Positions 27,665 to 37,845 are shown, counted from the first letter of the stretch. The stretch: DNA of 64,000 nt from Alteromonadaceae bacterium XY-R5 (GCA_001660395.1 LXWE01000004.1:124001-188000), one strand, 5' to 3'. Numbers and translations: made by a program. Notes: generated by a model from the letters alone, not told the origin.

Positions 27665-28810
27665 TTAAGCGTGATGGTTTGAAAAACAGAGCTTACCGCC
27701 AATCCAGCTTTGGCTGACGTGCAGTTCTGAATCAAGGCAGACTAAATCCGCCTGATAGCCGGGTTGCAGTTTGCCAAATCGTTGTTGTAGTTGCAGATAA
27801 CTGGCAGGTGTCAGACTGGCCATGTTCAGAGCGTCGGTTAACGGGATAAATAAGTCCCGATGGCAGTTCCTGACGGCTGAGGCCATATCCAGAGCTGAGC
27901 CAGCCAGGGTGCCATCGGGTACTGTCAGCTTATCGCCAACCCGCTCAATGACGGTGTCGAAATAAGGCATACTGGTGATGTCACTGCCGACATGAGCCAT
28001 GGCATCTGTGACCAGCATGATCTTGTCATAACCCTTACAACGAATAGCAACCTGACAGCTGGTGGCATGCACGTGGTAATGATCGACAATCAGCCCGCAG
28101 TAGCTGTCTTTATCCGCCAGAGCGGCACCGACCACACCCGGCTCACGACTGGTCATGGCTGACATGGCATTAAACAGATGGGTAAAGCCCGAAGCACCTG
28201 CCGCCAGAGCTTTCTGAGTGGTGACCGCATCGGCATTAGTATGACCAAGACAGACATGCACTCCAGCACTTACCAATGCAGTGATTTGTTCAGGTAAGAC
28301 ATTCTCAGGCGCCAGCGTCACCAAAACTTTGCCCAGATCCTGGCGACAAAACAGGGCCATTTCTTCGCTGCTTAAAGGGCGAATATGCTGTTCGGGGTGA
28401 ATACCTTTTTTCGGAGTACTTAAGTGCGGCCCTTCGAAATGTACACCCAGGATACCGGGTGATCCGCTGGCAATAGCCTCTGCCACGGCGTCGGCCGCCG
28501 CACTCATCACTCCAATATCATCGGTGATCAAGGTAGGTAGCATGGCTGTGGTGCCGAATTGCCCATGGGCGTTAACCATGGTTTGCAAAGTTTGCAGGTT
28601 CGGCTCTGTATTAAACAACTTGCCACCGCCGCCATTTACCTGCACATCGATAAAGCCTGGGCTGACAAGGCCCGGCAGTTTGACGGCATTGTTTGGTGGT
28701 GCCTCACAGTCCTGTACCAGATTTATAAAGCCATTATCGACAGTAAGCAGTTGCTTACTTAATAAGCTATCGCCGTCAAACAGGGTTTCGGCATAAAAAG
28801 ACTGGCTCAT
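27665..28810 (-). CDS. nagA: N-acetylglucosamine-6-phosphate deacetylase
   Basis: Removes acetate from GlcNAc-6-phosphate. The 381-aa amidohydrolase-fold protein has PGFIDVQVNGGGGKLFNT, the metal-ligand Glu in GVHFEGPHLS, histidine regions GHTNADAVT and THLFNAMS, and the catalytic Asp in LVTDAMAHVG. Length fits the family. It lies 11 nt behind nagB and 29 nt ahead of nagP. Confidence 0.95.
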   Translation of the reverse strand: MSQSFYAETLFDGDSLLSKQLLTVDNGFINLVQDCEAPPNNAVKLPGLVSPGFIDVQVNGGGGKLFNTEPNLQTLQTMVNAHGQFGTTAMLPTLITDDIGVMSAAADAVAEAIASGSPGILGVHFEGPHLSTPKKGIHPEQHIRPLSSEEMALFCRQDLGKVLVTLAPENVLPEQITALVSAGVHVCLGHTNADAVTTQKALAAGASGFTHLFNAMSAMTSREPGVVGAALADKDSYCGLIVDHYHVHATSCQVAIRCKGYDKIMLVTDAMAHVGSDITSMPYFDTVIERVGDKLTVPDGTLAGSALDMASAVRNCHRDLFIPLTDALNMASLTPASYLQLQQRFGKLQPGYQADLVCLDSELHVSQSWIGGKLCFSNHHA

Positions 28811-28821
28811 ATCCTGATTCC

Positions 28822-29820
28822 CTAGAATGTTTGGGTGACCTTTTTCAGGCCCTGTGGATTGTCAGGATCGCGACCCATATGCACAGCAATTTGCTCGATA
28901 TCCAGATAAAAACGCTGCAACAGCAGTAGCGGTGCGAGACGCGGGTGCACATCCAACAGGATTTGGTCTAAATGGCAGATCACGCCACCACGTTGTTCTA
29001 CTTCGTCAATTTGGGCCTGATGGGCGTTTAGAGATTCATCGGCAATGGCTACATCAATAATCGCCAATTTATTACCAACCAAAGTCACCGGGCCATGCAG
29101 AAATTCAGCGCTACTGAAGGCTTCGGCGTGAATACCGCACACTTCTTTCATTTTCAGCGCAATTTCGCGGGAGATGGCATAACCATAACCGCGCCCCAGC
29201 ACCACACAGTGGGCCAGGCCACGGGTAAAATCAGCGCTCAGTTGAGGCTGGGCCTGCTGGGCTTTAAGCAGTTGTGCTGGTAATTGCGGCAATGCCTGCA
29301 ACAGATCGGTATCCTGCTTCCAGTAAGCCACCATCTGCAGAATCGCACTTAAGGTGGCGAGATAGCTCTTGGTGGCCGCAACCGCCTGTTCTTTGTTGGC
29401 GCGCAGGGGAATATAGACATCGGCCATTTGAGCCAAAGGTGAGGTTTCATCGTTAACCAGTGCCACTAAATAAGCACCGTTATCTTTGGCCATTTGCGCC
29501 TGTTTTAGTATATCGGGGCTACGACCAGATTGAGAAATCACCAGTGCCAGGGCACCGTTTAGGTTCAATTGACGGCCATAAATGCCGGTCACGGACGGTG
29601 CTGCAGGGCTGACGGCAATCCCCATTTCAACTTCAATCAGATATTTGGCGAAAACACCGGCGTGATCAGAAGAGCCGCGGCCAATGATATAAACAAAATT
29701 GGGCTGCTGTTGTCGTAAGGTTTCGCCTAACTGTGCGCAGATGTCAGCGTTTTTTGTTAATTGTTGTTCAATTACCGCTGCTGACTCGGCAGCCTCTTTG
29801 GCCATAATGCTTGATGACAT
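28822..29820 (-). CDS. nagB: Glucosamine-6-phosphate deaminase, SIS-type (NagB-II)
   Basis: Isomerises and deaminates glucosamine-6-phosphate to fructose-6-phosphate. This is the SIS-domain form (NagB-II) known from Shewanella and other Alteromonadales, unrelated to enteric NagB. Two SIS domains are visible (VYIIGRGSSDHAGVFAKYL and VLGRGYGYAISREIALKMK, with SQSGRSPD and SSAEFLHGP). The frame reaches a TTG at 29835; I start at the ATG at 29820 (332 aa), which has GAGAG upstream. It begins 11 nt after nagK stops. Confidence 0.93.
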   Translation of the reverse strand: MSSSIMAKEAAESAAVIEQQLTKNADICAQLGETLRQQQPNFVYIIGRGSSDHAGVFAKYLIEVEMGIAVSPAAPSVTGIYGRQLNLNGALALVISQSGRSPDILKQAQMAKDNGAYLVALVNDETSPLAQMADVYIPLRANKEQAVAATKSYLATLSAILQMVAYWKQDTDLLQALPQLPAQLLKAQQAQPQLSADFTRGLAHCVVLGRGYGYAISREIALKMKEVCGIHAEAFSSAEFLHGPVTLVGNKLAIIDVAIADESLNAHQAQIDEVEQRGGVICHLDQILLDVHPRLAPLLLLQRFYLDIEQIAVHMGRDPDNPQGLKKVTQTF

Positions 29821-29831
29821 AGTAAATTCTC

Positions 29832-30713
29832 TCAAAAAGGAAATGTTTGTCTGGCTAACAGGGTGGCACCTACTTCAGGTGCAGCAAACGGTGCGCTGAT
29901 TCGCGCCTGAATATCCGCGTCAAGCCAGGGGGTAATAAGTGGAGCCAAGCCGCCGATTAGAGATAATCTGGGCGGTTGATTTTGTAACAAGCGGCGAGCC
30001 ATGCAGCTTAAGTAGTCCGCACCTTCAGTCACTATGGCCGATGCCATTTCATCCCCCTGATTGGCAAATTCCATGATCAGCGGTGCAAAAGCCGCATAAA
30101 ACGCGGGTTTACCGTCGATGATCACTTCTACTACTTCCTGTGGAGTGGCGCAGTTCAGGCGTGCCAGCAGAGCGTCAACCAGTGGTGTTCTTGTGCTTAA
30201 ATCATCCAGTGCTTTGAGGCTCTGCTTGATTGCGGTCAGCCCGAGCCAGGCGCCTGCGCCGCAGTCACCGACGGGAAAGCCATGACCGCCAATTTCAAAG
30301 TAGTTTCCTTTCACTACAGAGGCGCCACTGGAACCTGTACCTGTGATGATCACTGCGCCATCTTCACCATTGTGGGCGCCGAGACAGGCGATATGCAGAT
30401 CGGTACTGATTTGCATCTTGGCAAAAGGATGCTGCCAGTGGGCCATCATCTGGCGATATTTGGGCAAGTTGACCCCTGCCAGCCCCATGCCTGCGTAAAG
30501 CTGATTTAGGGATAGATGCTCAAGGCCCGCGTCTTTAAGCGCTAAATGGGCGGCTTCCAGAATCGACGTTTGAGCGAGCTCTACACCTCGTACTGGATTC
30601 GCCGGGCCAGAAATGCCTTCGCCTAGGCAATCTCCCTGTAGGTTTTCGAGGCGGGCCTTACATTTGCTGCCGCCACCATCAATGCCCAAATAGTACATGT
30701 GTTGCTGACTCAC
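29832..30713 (-). CDS. nagK: N-acetylglucosamine kinase (BadF/BadG/BcrA family)
   Basis: Phosphorylates imported GlcNAc with ATP. The 293-aa protein has the actin-fold ATPase motifs LGIDGGGSKCKARL and IITGTGSSGASV, and GHGFPVGDCGAGAWLG typical of this kinase group. The GTG at 30713 is preceded by AGGAG with ideal spacing and is preferred over the in-frame ATG at 30698. First gene of the catabolic block nagK-nagB-nagA-nagP. A 116-bp gap separates it from the GH20 gene. Confidence 0.93.
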   Translation of the reverse strand: MSQQHMYYLGIDGGGSKCKARLENLQGDCLGEGISGPANPVRGVELAQTSILEAAHLALKDAGLEHLSLNQLYAGMGLAGVNLPKYRQMMAHWQHPFAKMQISTDLHIACLGAHNGEDGAVIITGTGSSGASVVKGNYFEIGGHGFPVGDCGAGAWLGLTAIKQSLKALDDLSTRTPLVDALLARLNCATPQEVVEVIIDGKPAFYAAFAPLIMEFANQGDEMASAIVTEGADYLSCMARRLLQNQPPRLSLIGGLAPLITPWLDADIQARISAPFAAPEVGATLLARQTFPF

Positions 30714-30829
30714 CCGGTCACTCCTACTTTTGTCCCCTGGCGGGTATGCCGATGTAAATGGGGCGCTAATACTCTGTTCATACTCACAAAATGCTCGTGC
30801 TGTGATGACATATTATTGATCATGCTAAG

Positions 30830-33445
30830 TTAATGTACGGCTAACTGCACGTCTCTGCTACTGCGATGTTGATTCGGCAAGCGACTGCGTAAACGCACTG
30901 TCTGGGGCTGCTCCGGCAAGGTGACCGGGCCCTGATAGGTTTGCCATTCGCCAGTATCAATCGCGTATTCCACCAATAATCCCGGGATTTCGATATTGGC
31001 GAGAATCTGGTTTCCCTCTTGTACCGCTCCCGGAGGAGGCAGTCTGAAGAACGTATTTTGTTTTGCCAGTCTCGGTAGCCAGTAGTGGCCAAGTCGCTGG
31101 CTCAGTTGTTGCCAATCCTGATCTACCCGCTGCTGCCAGTCCTGATCAAAACCGGTGTGCTGATAACCTTTGCCTGCCTGATAAGGAACTTCCCATTCAG
31201 CCTGATGCCAGGCCCTTTCTGCCAGCACCAGTAATCGTGGGTAAAGCATGTATTCAGCCTGATTGTCATTGCGTACCACTTCGCTCCATAACTGCGACTG
31301 GATCCCTTTGACTTTATGCTGTGCGGTCAATGGCGTGGAATCTTGACTGCTGTAGGGCTGGCCCATGCGATCTGTCCATACTGCCGCCATGGCGGGCAGG
31401 TTGTCGGGCATTAGCTGAAACACTTTATAGGCATCCGTTTCGCGTGAACCCCAGAAATAACCGCCTTCGTTCGGATCAGCCGCATATGGGAAATCGAAAT
31501 AGAGTACATCTGGCAGGGACAAAATCGTGTCCCAGCCCTGATTGGCAAATTCGTGGGCGCGATTGTGACCCTGAGAGAATAAGGTATCCCAGATATTAGC
31601 CTGTACATTAGCTGGGAGCTGAGCTTTGTCGGTATGAGCCAGGCCATCGCTCCATGCGCCTGGGATCAGGCCTTTGGATGTGACCATCTCGGCAACACGC
31701 GCAATGAAATAACCGGTTAGTTCTTTTGCTTCATGCATCCCCTGTTGCTGCATCAATGCCTGACAGGCAGGTGAAGCTGTCCAGGCGCCGGCAGTTTCAT
31801 CAGCACCCAGATGGAATCGCTGCAATGGCTGGCCGCCCTGTTGATGCAACTGCTTGAGGCTATCTACAATATATTCTGCGAAGCGGTAAGTGCTGTCTAT
31901 GCAAGGATTCAGGGTATTGTCGTGATAATACTGAATGGAACTGTAATGGCTTTGATCATCAAACTCGGTCAGTAAAAACTGTTCAGCCTGCTGTGGCTGA
32001 TTGGCCGCCATTAAGCGTTGATAACGTAATTCCATTGCTTTGATTGCCGCTCTTGAATGCCCTGGCATATCAATGGCTGGGATGACTTCAATATGTCTGG
32101 CATTGGCATAACGTAAAATAGCCAGATAATCATCAACACTGTAATAGCCGTTTACTGAACTCTGCGTATCGACACCTGCACCCAGTTGTGGCTGTAAACA
32201 CTGAGTATCATTCAGGTCGAAACAGCGCTGGCTGCCGAGTTCGGTCAATTCTGGTAAACCTGGGATCTGCAGGCGCCAGCCCTCATCATCGGCCAGATGT
32301 AAATGCAGTTTATTCAGCTTTAAGGCGGCCATATTGTCTATCAGGCGCAAGATCACATCTTTAGAATGGAAGTTGCGCGCAACATCTATGTGCACCCCGC
32401 GAAAATCATAGCGCGGACGATCCATGGCCTGGCCAATTGGCAGACTGCTATCCTGTGGCTGCCACAATTGCACCAAACTCATAAGAGCGTAAAACTCACC
32501 CGTATCATTGCTGCTGGTAATGCTAATACCACTTTTGCTGATGCTAAGGCGATAACCCTCGGGGTTGCCATCGGCACGACGTTTCATTGTTAAAGGCAGC
32601 CCATTTGCGCTTACCATCAGGCCATTGTTTGTCAGCAGGGCAAATGCTGCCGCGTGCTTATCCAACAGGCTTTGCGGAACCTGAATCCCATGAGACACCG
32701 TCAGACGCGCAGGCTGCCACTGGCTGCTAAGCATCTTAGGCAATACCCGCGTGCTCGATTCATTGGTCATAACAGTTGGGTCTGCGAGTTTCCCCAAACG
32801 TTGTTGATTACGCTGATAAACCAGCTGTGGAGTTTGTTGCTTGACCACATCGTCTGCGCGTCGCTGATATTGGGCGGCTTCAGCAAAACTGCCTGCGTGC
32901 TGTACCTGAGCTAGCTGGGTTGCCGGATCCACTTTCTCTCGGGTGTTATCGATGACACGCGGTATCAGGCCCTCGGCGCGAATGATCACATTGGGAAATA
33001 CGCTGGCATTACTGATCACCGGTGCGCTGGTGGTAAAGCTGATGCTGTAAGCTTGGTTGGCAACTAACATCTGGGTGCTAGTGAGTTTATGCAGGTCGCC
33101 ATTAATGTGTTCAATGACCAGTGGGGTTTGACCTGGCAAAGATTTTAGTGGAGATACACTGCTGAAGAAAATTTGCCAATGGTTGTTGACGTTTTGTGGC
33201 AATTTTAGAGTTAGGGTACCTTCAGTACAGGGCCAGACTTGATCGCATTTTGCCGAATAATTACTGATCACCTGATAATTGAAAAAGGCGCCTGCCGCTA
33301 ATGCATCTAACGTGGATTGAGATAACCCGCTTATGTGCTGCGTTGTTGGTGCTGAAACCTCAGCGGTCGACTGACAGCCACTGAATACGGCTGTACCTGC
33401 CAGAGCTAACGTTGAGTAAAAGAATAATCGAGAAAATTTAGCCAT
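30830..33445 (-). CDS. GH20 beta-N-acetylhexosaminidase, lipoprotein
   Basis: Releases terminal GlcNAc from chitooligosaccharides. The 871-aa protein has a lipobox (VFSGC, Cys about 24), an N-terminal carbohydrate-binding-like domain (about 45-190), a GH20b domain (about 220-335), the GH20 barrel (DRPRYDFRGVHIDVARNF to about 780) and a C-terminal Ig-like domain. The catalytic pair is Asp549-Glu550 in HLGADETAGAW. It should sit on the outer membrane, possibly facing the periplasm. Its ATG overlaps the last 8 nt of the halogenase gene, so it is coupled to it and to the TonB receptor upstream. Confidence 0.93.
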   Translation of the reverse strand: MAKFSRLFFYSTLALAGTAVFSGCQSTAEVSAPTTQHISGLSQSTLDALAAGAFFNYQVISNYSAKCDQVWPCTEGTLTLKLPQNVNNHWQIFFSSVSPLKSLPGQTPLVIEHINGDLHKLTSTQMLVANQAYSISFTTSAPVISNASVFPNVIIRAEGLIPRVIDNTREKVDPATQLAQVQHAGSFAEAAQYQRRADDVVKQQTPQLVYQRNQQRLGKLADPTVMTNESSTRVLPKMLSSQWQPARLTVSHGIQVPQSLLDKHAAAFALLTNNGLMVSANGLPLTMKRRADGNPEGYRLSISKSGISITSSNDTGEFYALMSLVQLWQPQDSSLPIGQAMDRPRYDFRGVHIDVARNFHSKDVILRLIDNMAALKLNKLHLHLADDEGWRLQIPGLPELTELGSQRCFDLNDTQCLQPQLGAGVDTQSSVNGYYSVDDYLAILRYANARHIEVIPAIDMPGHSRAAIKAMELRYQRLMAANQPQQAEQFLLTEFDDQSHYSSIQYYHDNTLNPCIDSTYRFAEYIVDSLKQLHQQGGQPLQRFHLGADETAGAWTASPACQALMQQQGMHEAKELTGYFIARVAEMVTSKGLIPGAWSDGLAHTDKAQLPANVQANIWDTLFSQGHNRAHEFANQGWDTILSLPDVLYFDFPYAADPNEGGYFWGSRETDAYKVFQLMPDNLPAMAAVWTDRMGQPYSSQDSTPLTAQHKVKGIQSQLWSEVVRNDNQAEYMLYPRLLVLAERAWHQAEWEVPYQAGKGYQHTGFDQDWQQRVDQDWQQLSQRLGHYWLPRLAKQNTFFRLPPPGAVQEGNQILANIEIPGLLVEYAIDTGEWQTYQGPVTLPEQPQTVRLRSRLPNQHRSSRDVQLAVH

Positions 33446-34988
33446 AGTGTACTGATTCCATAGACATTGTTGGCGCAGGTGTGGGTGTACATAGTCTGTC
33501 TAAATAGCTTTTGTGATTTTCGCAGTCACTCGCTAGAGCATGTACCTGGCGCCACAGTTCCGTTTGCTGTGTTTGGTATTGTTGTGCTGCGGTATAAGTG
33601 GCTGAGGCAAATTCCCCCATACCCGCCAGCAGGCAGTACCAGGACGTGCGATAGTAAACCAGATGTGATGCAACCTGCTGTAAAGATTGTTCAAAGTTTT
33701 GTTGTTCGCGCCAGCCTTTGAGGATGTGGCTGAGCACAGGGCTAAGTTCAATCTGCTCCCGACTGGCCTGCCAAAAAGCTTCTGAACGCGTATTAAGGGC
33801 ATAGTGGGCCTGCAGATAATCGCGGGTACCATCAAACAACTGGTTAATCTGGCGATTAAACTGATCGGCAAAGGCATTACTGAAATTACCTTTGCGCCAG
33901 AAATGACTAAAGGCTTCACAGCTTTGCTGAATGATATTGAGCATTGGGGCTTCCAGCGGTTCTAAAAAGCCCTGGGACAGGCCAATCGCGACGCAGTTCT
34001 GTACCCAATGACGTTCCCGCCGTCCGGGCCGCCAGCGTAGATGGCGAAATTCTGCATTTTTATCGAGAGTGGTTCCCTGAGAAAGTAAGTACTTGCTTAA
34101 TTCTTGTTCGGCTTGTTCTTCAGATAAAAACTGATCGCAATACACATAGCCGTTACCCATTCGGGATTGCAATGGGATCTGCCACACCCAGCCATGCTCT
34201 GCCGCCGCAGAAATGGTATGGCTGTTGAGAATATTCGCAGGTGCTTGCGTGGAAATGGCGACGGCACGGTTACACAGCAGCTGATGCTGAAATGAGAGCA
34301 TAGGTTCGGCAAGGGTTTCACCTAGTAGACGCGACTGAAATCCGCTGCAATCAATGAAAAAGTCACCCGCATAGCAGTTAAGTTTGCCGTGCAGTTGGCG
34401 GATAGCACCGTTTGGGTGTTGCTCAACCCTCATAATGGTATCGTCAATGCATTCCACACCCTGCTTTTCACCATGATGTTGTAAGAATGCGCCGAGTTTG
34501 GCGGCATCAAAGTGATAGCCATAATCCAGCCCCTGAGTTTGCCCACCATGACAAATGGGGGCTTTTCCCAATTGGGCCAATTGTGCCGTTACAAAGTAAG
34601 GATCAGGAGATACAGATAGATCCGCACCCAAACGACGTTGCTGACAATGCTGAAAAAATAGTGGAGCCGCCGGCGCGTCGACTTCACTGTAAAACGGATG
34701 GAAGTAACTTTGGTAACCCGGTATGGTTGACCAGTCCGGGAAAGTGATACCGCACTTATAGGTGGCATCGCAGGCTGGCATCCATTCACTTTCACATATT
34801 CCTAAACCCTGAAAAAACTGGCGTAAGAAAGGGGTTGAGCCTTCACCGACACCAACCGTGCCCTGCTCAGACGAGGCAATCAGTCTGATCCGCAGGCGTT
34901 CACGTGGCCATTGGCTGGCAAGCAGATTAGCGGCCATCCAGCCAGCCGTTCCCCCACCTAAGATCACCAGTGTGATTGGATTCGACAT
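33438..34988 (-). CDS. Flavin-dependent tryptophan-halogenase-family protein (copy 1)
   Basis: A 516-aa FAD enzyme of the PrnA-like family. Seen: the dinucleotide loop ILGGGTAGWMAA (9-20), GVGEGSTP (46-53), the halogenase lysine Lys78 in DATYKCGITF, Trp267-x-Trp269 in GWVWQIP, and Glu346 in EPLEAP. These align with the catalytic Lys, WxWxIP signature and Glu of characterised halogenases. The ATG at 34988 is chosen over an in-frame TTG at 35000. It lies between the TonB receptor and the GH20 gene and overlaps the latter by 8 nt. Family members linked to TonB receptors are common in marine bacteria; their natural substrate is generally unknown. Confidence 0.88.
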   Translation of the reverse strand: MSNPITLVILGGGTAGWMAANLLASQWPRERLRIRLIASSEQGTVGVGEGSTPFLRQFFQGLGICESEWMPACDATYKCGITFPDWSTIPGYQSYFHPFYSEVDAPAAPLFFQHCQQRRLGADLSVSPDPYFVTAQLAQLGKAPICHGGQTQGLDYGYHFDAAKLGAFLQHHGEKQGVECIDDTIMRVEQHPNGAIRQLHGKLNCYAGDFFIDCSGFQSRLLGETLAEPMLSFQHQLLCNRAVAISTQAPANILNSHTISAAAEHGWVWQIPLQSRMGNGYVYCDQFLSEEQAEQELSKYLLSQGTTLDKNAEFRHLRWRPGRRERHWVQNCVAIGLSQGFLEPLEAPMLNIIQQSCEAFSHFWRKGNFSNAFADQFNRQINQLFDGTRDYLQAHYALNTRSEAFWQASREQIELSPVLSHILKGWREQQNFEQSLQQVASHLVYYRTSWYCLLAGMGEFASATYTAAQQYQTQQTELWRQVHALASDCENHKSYLDRLCTPTPAPTMSMESVHYG

Positions 34989-35015
34989 GTCTTTTCTCAA
35001 CGTTTAGGAATATGT

Positions 35016-35034
35016 GGGGGCGACGAGCGCCCCC
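35016..35034 (-). terminator. GC-rich hairpin between TonB receptor and halogenase
   Basis: GGGGGCG (35016-35022) pairs perfectly with CGCCCCC (35028-35034) around ACGAG. There is no U-run, so read-through is expected. It probably stabilises the receptor mRNA end or reduces expression of the genes behind it. Confidence 0.55.
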
Positions 35035-35065
35035 GTAGTTTTATTGCAAGTTCGAAGATATCGCT

Positions 35066-37804
35066 TTAGAACTTGAAGCTGGCCCCCAGGTAGAAACGAC
35101 GACCGTTAGCACTTTGAGTACCGCCAAGGCGGGCGCCGTCTGTGCTACGTACGTAGTAGTTTTCCCAGATTTCGTCTGTCAGGTTCAGGATTTCGCCTTT
35201 CAAACTGATATTGTCGGTGACATTCCAGCTAACCTGAGCATCCACCTGTGACTGTTCATCACGGAACTGGTTACCAATTTCAGTGCTAGCAATGAAATAC
35301 TCTGAACGATAGTTGTAGTTTACTCGTACGCTATACACGTCTGTTTCGTAGAACACGCCTAAGTTGTATGAATTCTTAGATGCATTCGGGAAGCGGATCG
35401 TGCTGGATGCGAGCGTTGCGCCAGTGATGTTGCCATCGTCATCCGTTACTACCACAGCCTGGTCTACTTCTGCATCACCTACGTCGGTATAGGTGTAGTT
35501 GAAGTAACCACCAAAGCCATTTTCAAAGATATGCTGCAACTGGAATTCAATTCCATCAATGTTGGTGGCGCCGCCGTTTTCAGGGGTGCTCAACTGATTG
35601 ATTTGTTGCCCGTTAATTTCTTTAGCCACGGTTTTGGTAAAGATAAAGTCGGTGATATCTTTCTTGAACATGGTGACGCCAAGCACTGATGCATCAGCGA
35701 AGTACCATTCAATTCCAGATTCAAACTGGTTTGCTTTTAGCGGTCCTAGATTCGGGTTACCGGCAGAGCCCGAGCTTGTTTCTGGCGTCAGGTTAACCGC
35801 AGGTGCTAACTGGAATGGTGCTGGGCGCGTAATGACGCGAGATGCGGCAAAACGCAGGATTACGTCATCGGCCAAATCGTAAGCCAGGTTTACGCTAGGT
35901 AGCCATTCGTTGTACTCGCCGTCGAAGGATACAGGTTCACCTGTGGTCAGATCCCAACCACTGGACTTGGTGTCTGTTTCAACGTAACGCAAACCGAAGT
36001 TACCGCGTACCCCTTCGCTGCTGAATACTGCCATGGCGTAAAGCGCGGCAATGTCTTCTTCCACTTTAAACGATGATGCACTTTGGAATACTTCATTGTT
36101 GCGGCACATGCCGGTTGACGCATCGGTACACTCTGCCACGTCATACAGGGCCTGACGCATCAGGTCTTTGTCGGGCATAAAGTAGCTGGCAGCGTAGCCG
36201 TTGGTTTCGCTATGGCTAACATTCACCATATCACCAGACCAAAATTCTCCCGCAGTACCCAGGCTGTTTTCACCTACAGGATCCAGGCCAGTCAGGTTAG
36301 TTTGGTAGCGGCTTTGCTCGAAGCTACGGTCACGCAATTTCATGCCCGTGTGAATCTCAGTGATAATGCCGAGATCCACGTTATGGATGTAATCTAACTG
36401 CAGGTAGTTTTCTTTATCTTCGGTTTCGTTTTTCTGATCGAAGATACCACCCAGCCACATTTGATCGGTCGGGTTAGCTAACCAAGGGCTGGCAGTGGTG
36501 AAGTCGATGGTGGGATTGCTGCCGCCTTCGTTGTAATAATCGTAGGCTGCGCGTTCGTCATTGGCGTCGGCCCAGAATTCTGTGAAGAAGTCACGGTTGT
36601 CACCTTCGCCTTTGGTGGTACCCAACTGGAAGTGCAGTTTTCCTGCACCGATGTTCCAGTTACCTTCCAGATCCAGAATCTCTGTCGACATCTCAGAACC
36701 GTCACGATAGATGTTATCGTACGCCATATGGCGCGACCAGCCTGGACGACTATCGACACCTTCGACATGTAGCGAGGTGACAATGCCGTTTTCGACGGTA
36801 CCTGGCATAGTATCAGTGCCGGTGTAAGCCACACCACGGAACGGAATACCAATCAGGTTGGAGTTAACGTTATCTGCTTTCATGGTTGAATTCATGTAAT
36901 GCAGATTCATATCCAGGTCATCATTAGGTGCCCATTGCAGGTTCAAATCCAGACCTAAACGCTCACGATCCTGTTTAAACAGCGCTGAGCCCATGCCCCA
37001 GGCAATGGCTCCTTTTTCATCGGCACCTTGTGGGGCTTCGATCAATGGATCAATTCGGGCAATGGATGGACCAAACCAGCCAAAGTCTTCGTTAGTTTCA
37101 CGTTTTACCGTGCGCTGTTGGTAGGTAACAGATGCCAGGAAACCCAGGGTTTCATTTTCGTTTTTCCAGCTATAAAGGCCAGAGAAAGAGGGATCCGCTT
37201 TTTCGGCGATATCGTTGTACTGCACTTCAGTAGAGAACTGAACCGTGTTGGCATCGAGCTGGAATGGCTTGCGCGTGCGCAAAATGACCGTACCACCCAG
37301 TGCACCTTCGTCGATATTCGCCTGAGACGATTTATAGACTTCAAGGCCAGCCACCATTTCTGATGCCAGAATCTCAAAGTTAAAGTTACGGGTTGCGTCA
37401 GATAATACAAACCACTGACCAGTACCGACTGCCTGGCCGTTTACCAGAGTAAGGTTTTGATCTGGTTGTACACCTCGAATCGTTACGCCCTGGCCTTCAC
37501 CAAAATCACGGTCGATGGTAATACCTGGGACACGAGACAGAGATTCAGCGACGTTTTTATCCGGGAATTTGCCAATGTCTTCGGCAGTGATGGCATCTAC
37601 CACCGCGTTAGAGAAACGTTTGGCATTTAGATTTTCTTTGGCACTGGCGCGAATACCAGATACTTCGATAACTTCAACGTTATCATCTGCGGTTTGTTGG
37701 GCCAGAACGGGTTGACTCATTAAGCCTGCGCCGCCCAGGGTACTTCCCATGACCAGAGCAAGCTTAATCGAGTGACTTAACCTATTGAATTTAGTGGATT
37801 TCAT
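35066..37804 (-). CDS. TonB-dependent receptor, likely for chitin oligosaccharides
   Basis: Outer-membrane importer powered by TonB. The 912-aa protein has a signal peptide cleaved near VLA/QQ (residue 35/36), a TonB-box-like VEVIEVSGIR, a plug domain (ITAEDIGKFPDKNVAESLSRVPG to about 170, with TIRGVQPDQNLTLVNGQAVG) and a long beta-barrel ending in the aromatic terminus RRFYLGASFKF. It belongs to the long TonB-receptor class typical of Alteromonadales carbohydrate loci. Substrate is inferred from the GlcNAc genes and the NagR operators upstream. The ATG has a GAGGGAA ribosome site. Confidence 0.93.
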   Translation of the reverse strand: MKSTKFNRLSHSIKLALVMGSTLGGAGLMSQPVLAQQTADDNVEVIEVSGIRASAKENLNAKRFSNAVVDAITAEDIGKFPDKNVAESLSRVPGITIDRDFGEGQGVTIRGVQPDQNLTLVNGQAVGTGQWFVLSDATRNFNFEILASEMVAGLEVYKSSQANIDEGALGGTVILRTRKPFQLDANTVQFSTEVQYNDIAEKADPSFSGLYSWKNENETLGFLASVTYQQRTVKRETNEDFGWFGPSIARIDPLIEAPQGADEKGAIAWGMGSALFKQDRERLGLDLNLQWAPNDDLDMNLHYMNSTMKADNVNSNLIGIPFRGVAYTGTDTMPGTVENGIVTSLHVEGVDSRPGWSRHMAYDNIYRDGSEMSTEILDLEGNWNIGAGKLHFQLGTTKGEGDNRDFFTEFWADANDERAAYDYYNEGGSNPTIDFTTASPWLANPTDQMWLGGIFDQKNETEDKENYLQLDYIHNVDLGIITEIHTGMKLRDRSFEQSRYQTNLTGLDPVGENSLGTAGEFWSGDMVNVSHSETNGYAASYFMPDKDLMRQALYDVAECTDASTGMCRNNEVFQSASSFKVEEDIAALYAMAVFSSEGVRGNFGLRYVETDTKSSGWDLTTGEPVSFDGEYNEWLPSVNLAYDLADDVILRFAASRVITRPAPFQLAPAVNLTPETSSGSAGNPNLGPLKANQFESGIEWYFADASVLGVTMFKKDITDFIFTKTVAKEINGQQINQLSTPENGGATNIDGIEFQLQHIFENGFGGYFNYTYTDVGDAEVDQAVVVTDDDGNITGATLASSTIRFPNASKNSYNLGVFYETDVYSVRVNYNYRSEYFIASTEIGNQFRDEQSQVDAQVSWNVTDNISLKGEILNLTDEIWENYYVRSTDGARLGGTQSANGRRFYLGASFKF

Positions 37805-37845
37805 GGTTCCCTCTTCCTGATGTAGGTGTTTGTGTTTTTTGTTCT

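Noticed and set aside
36478..36852. 124-codon minus-strand frame
   Set aside because: Lies within the TonB receptor gene in another frame; no independent support.
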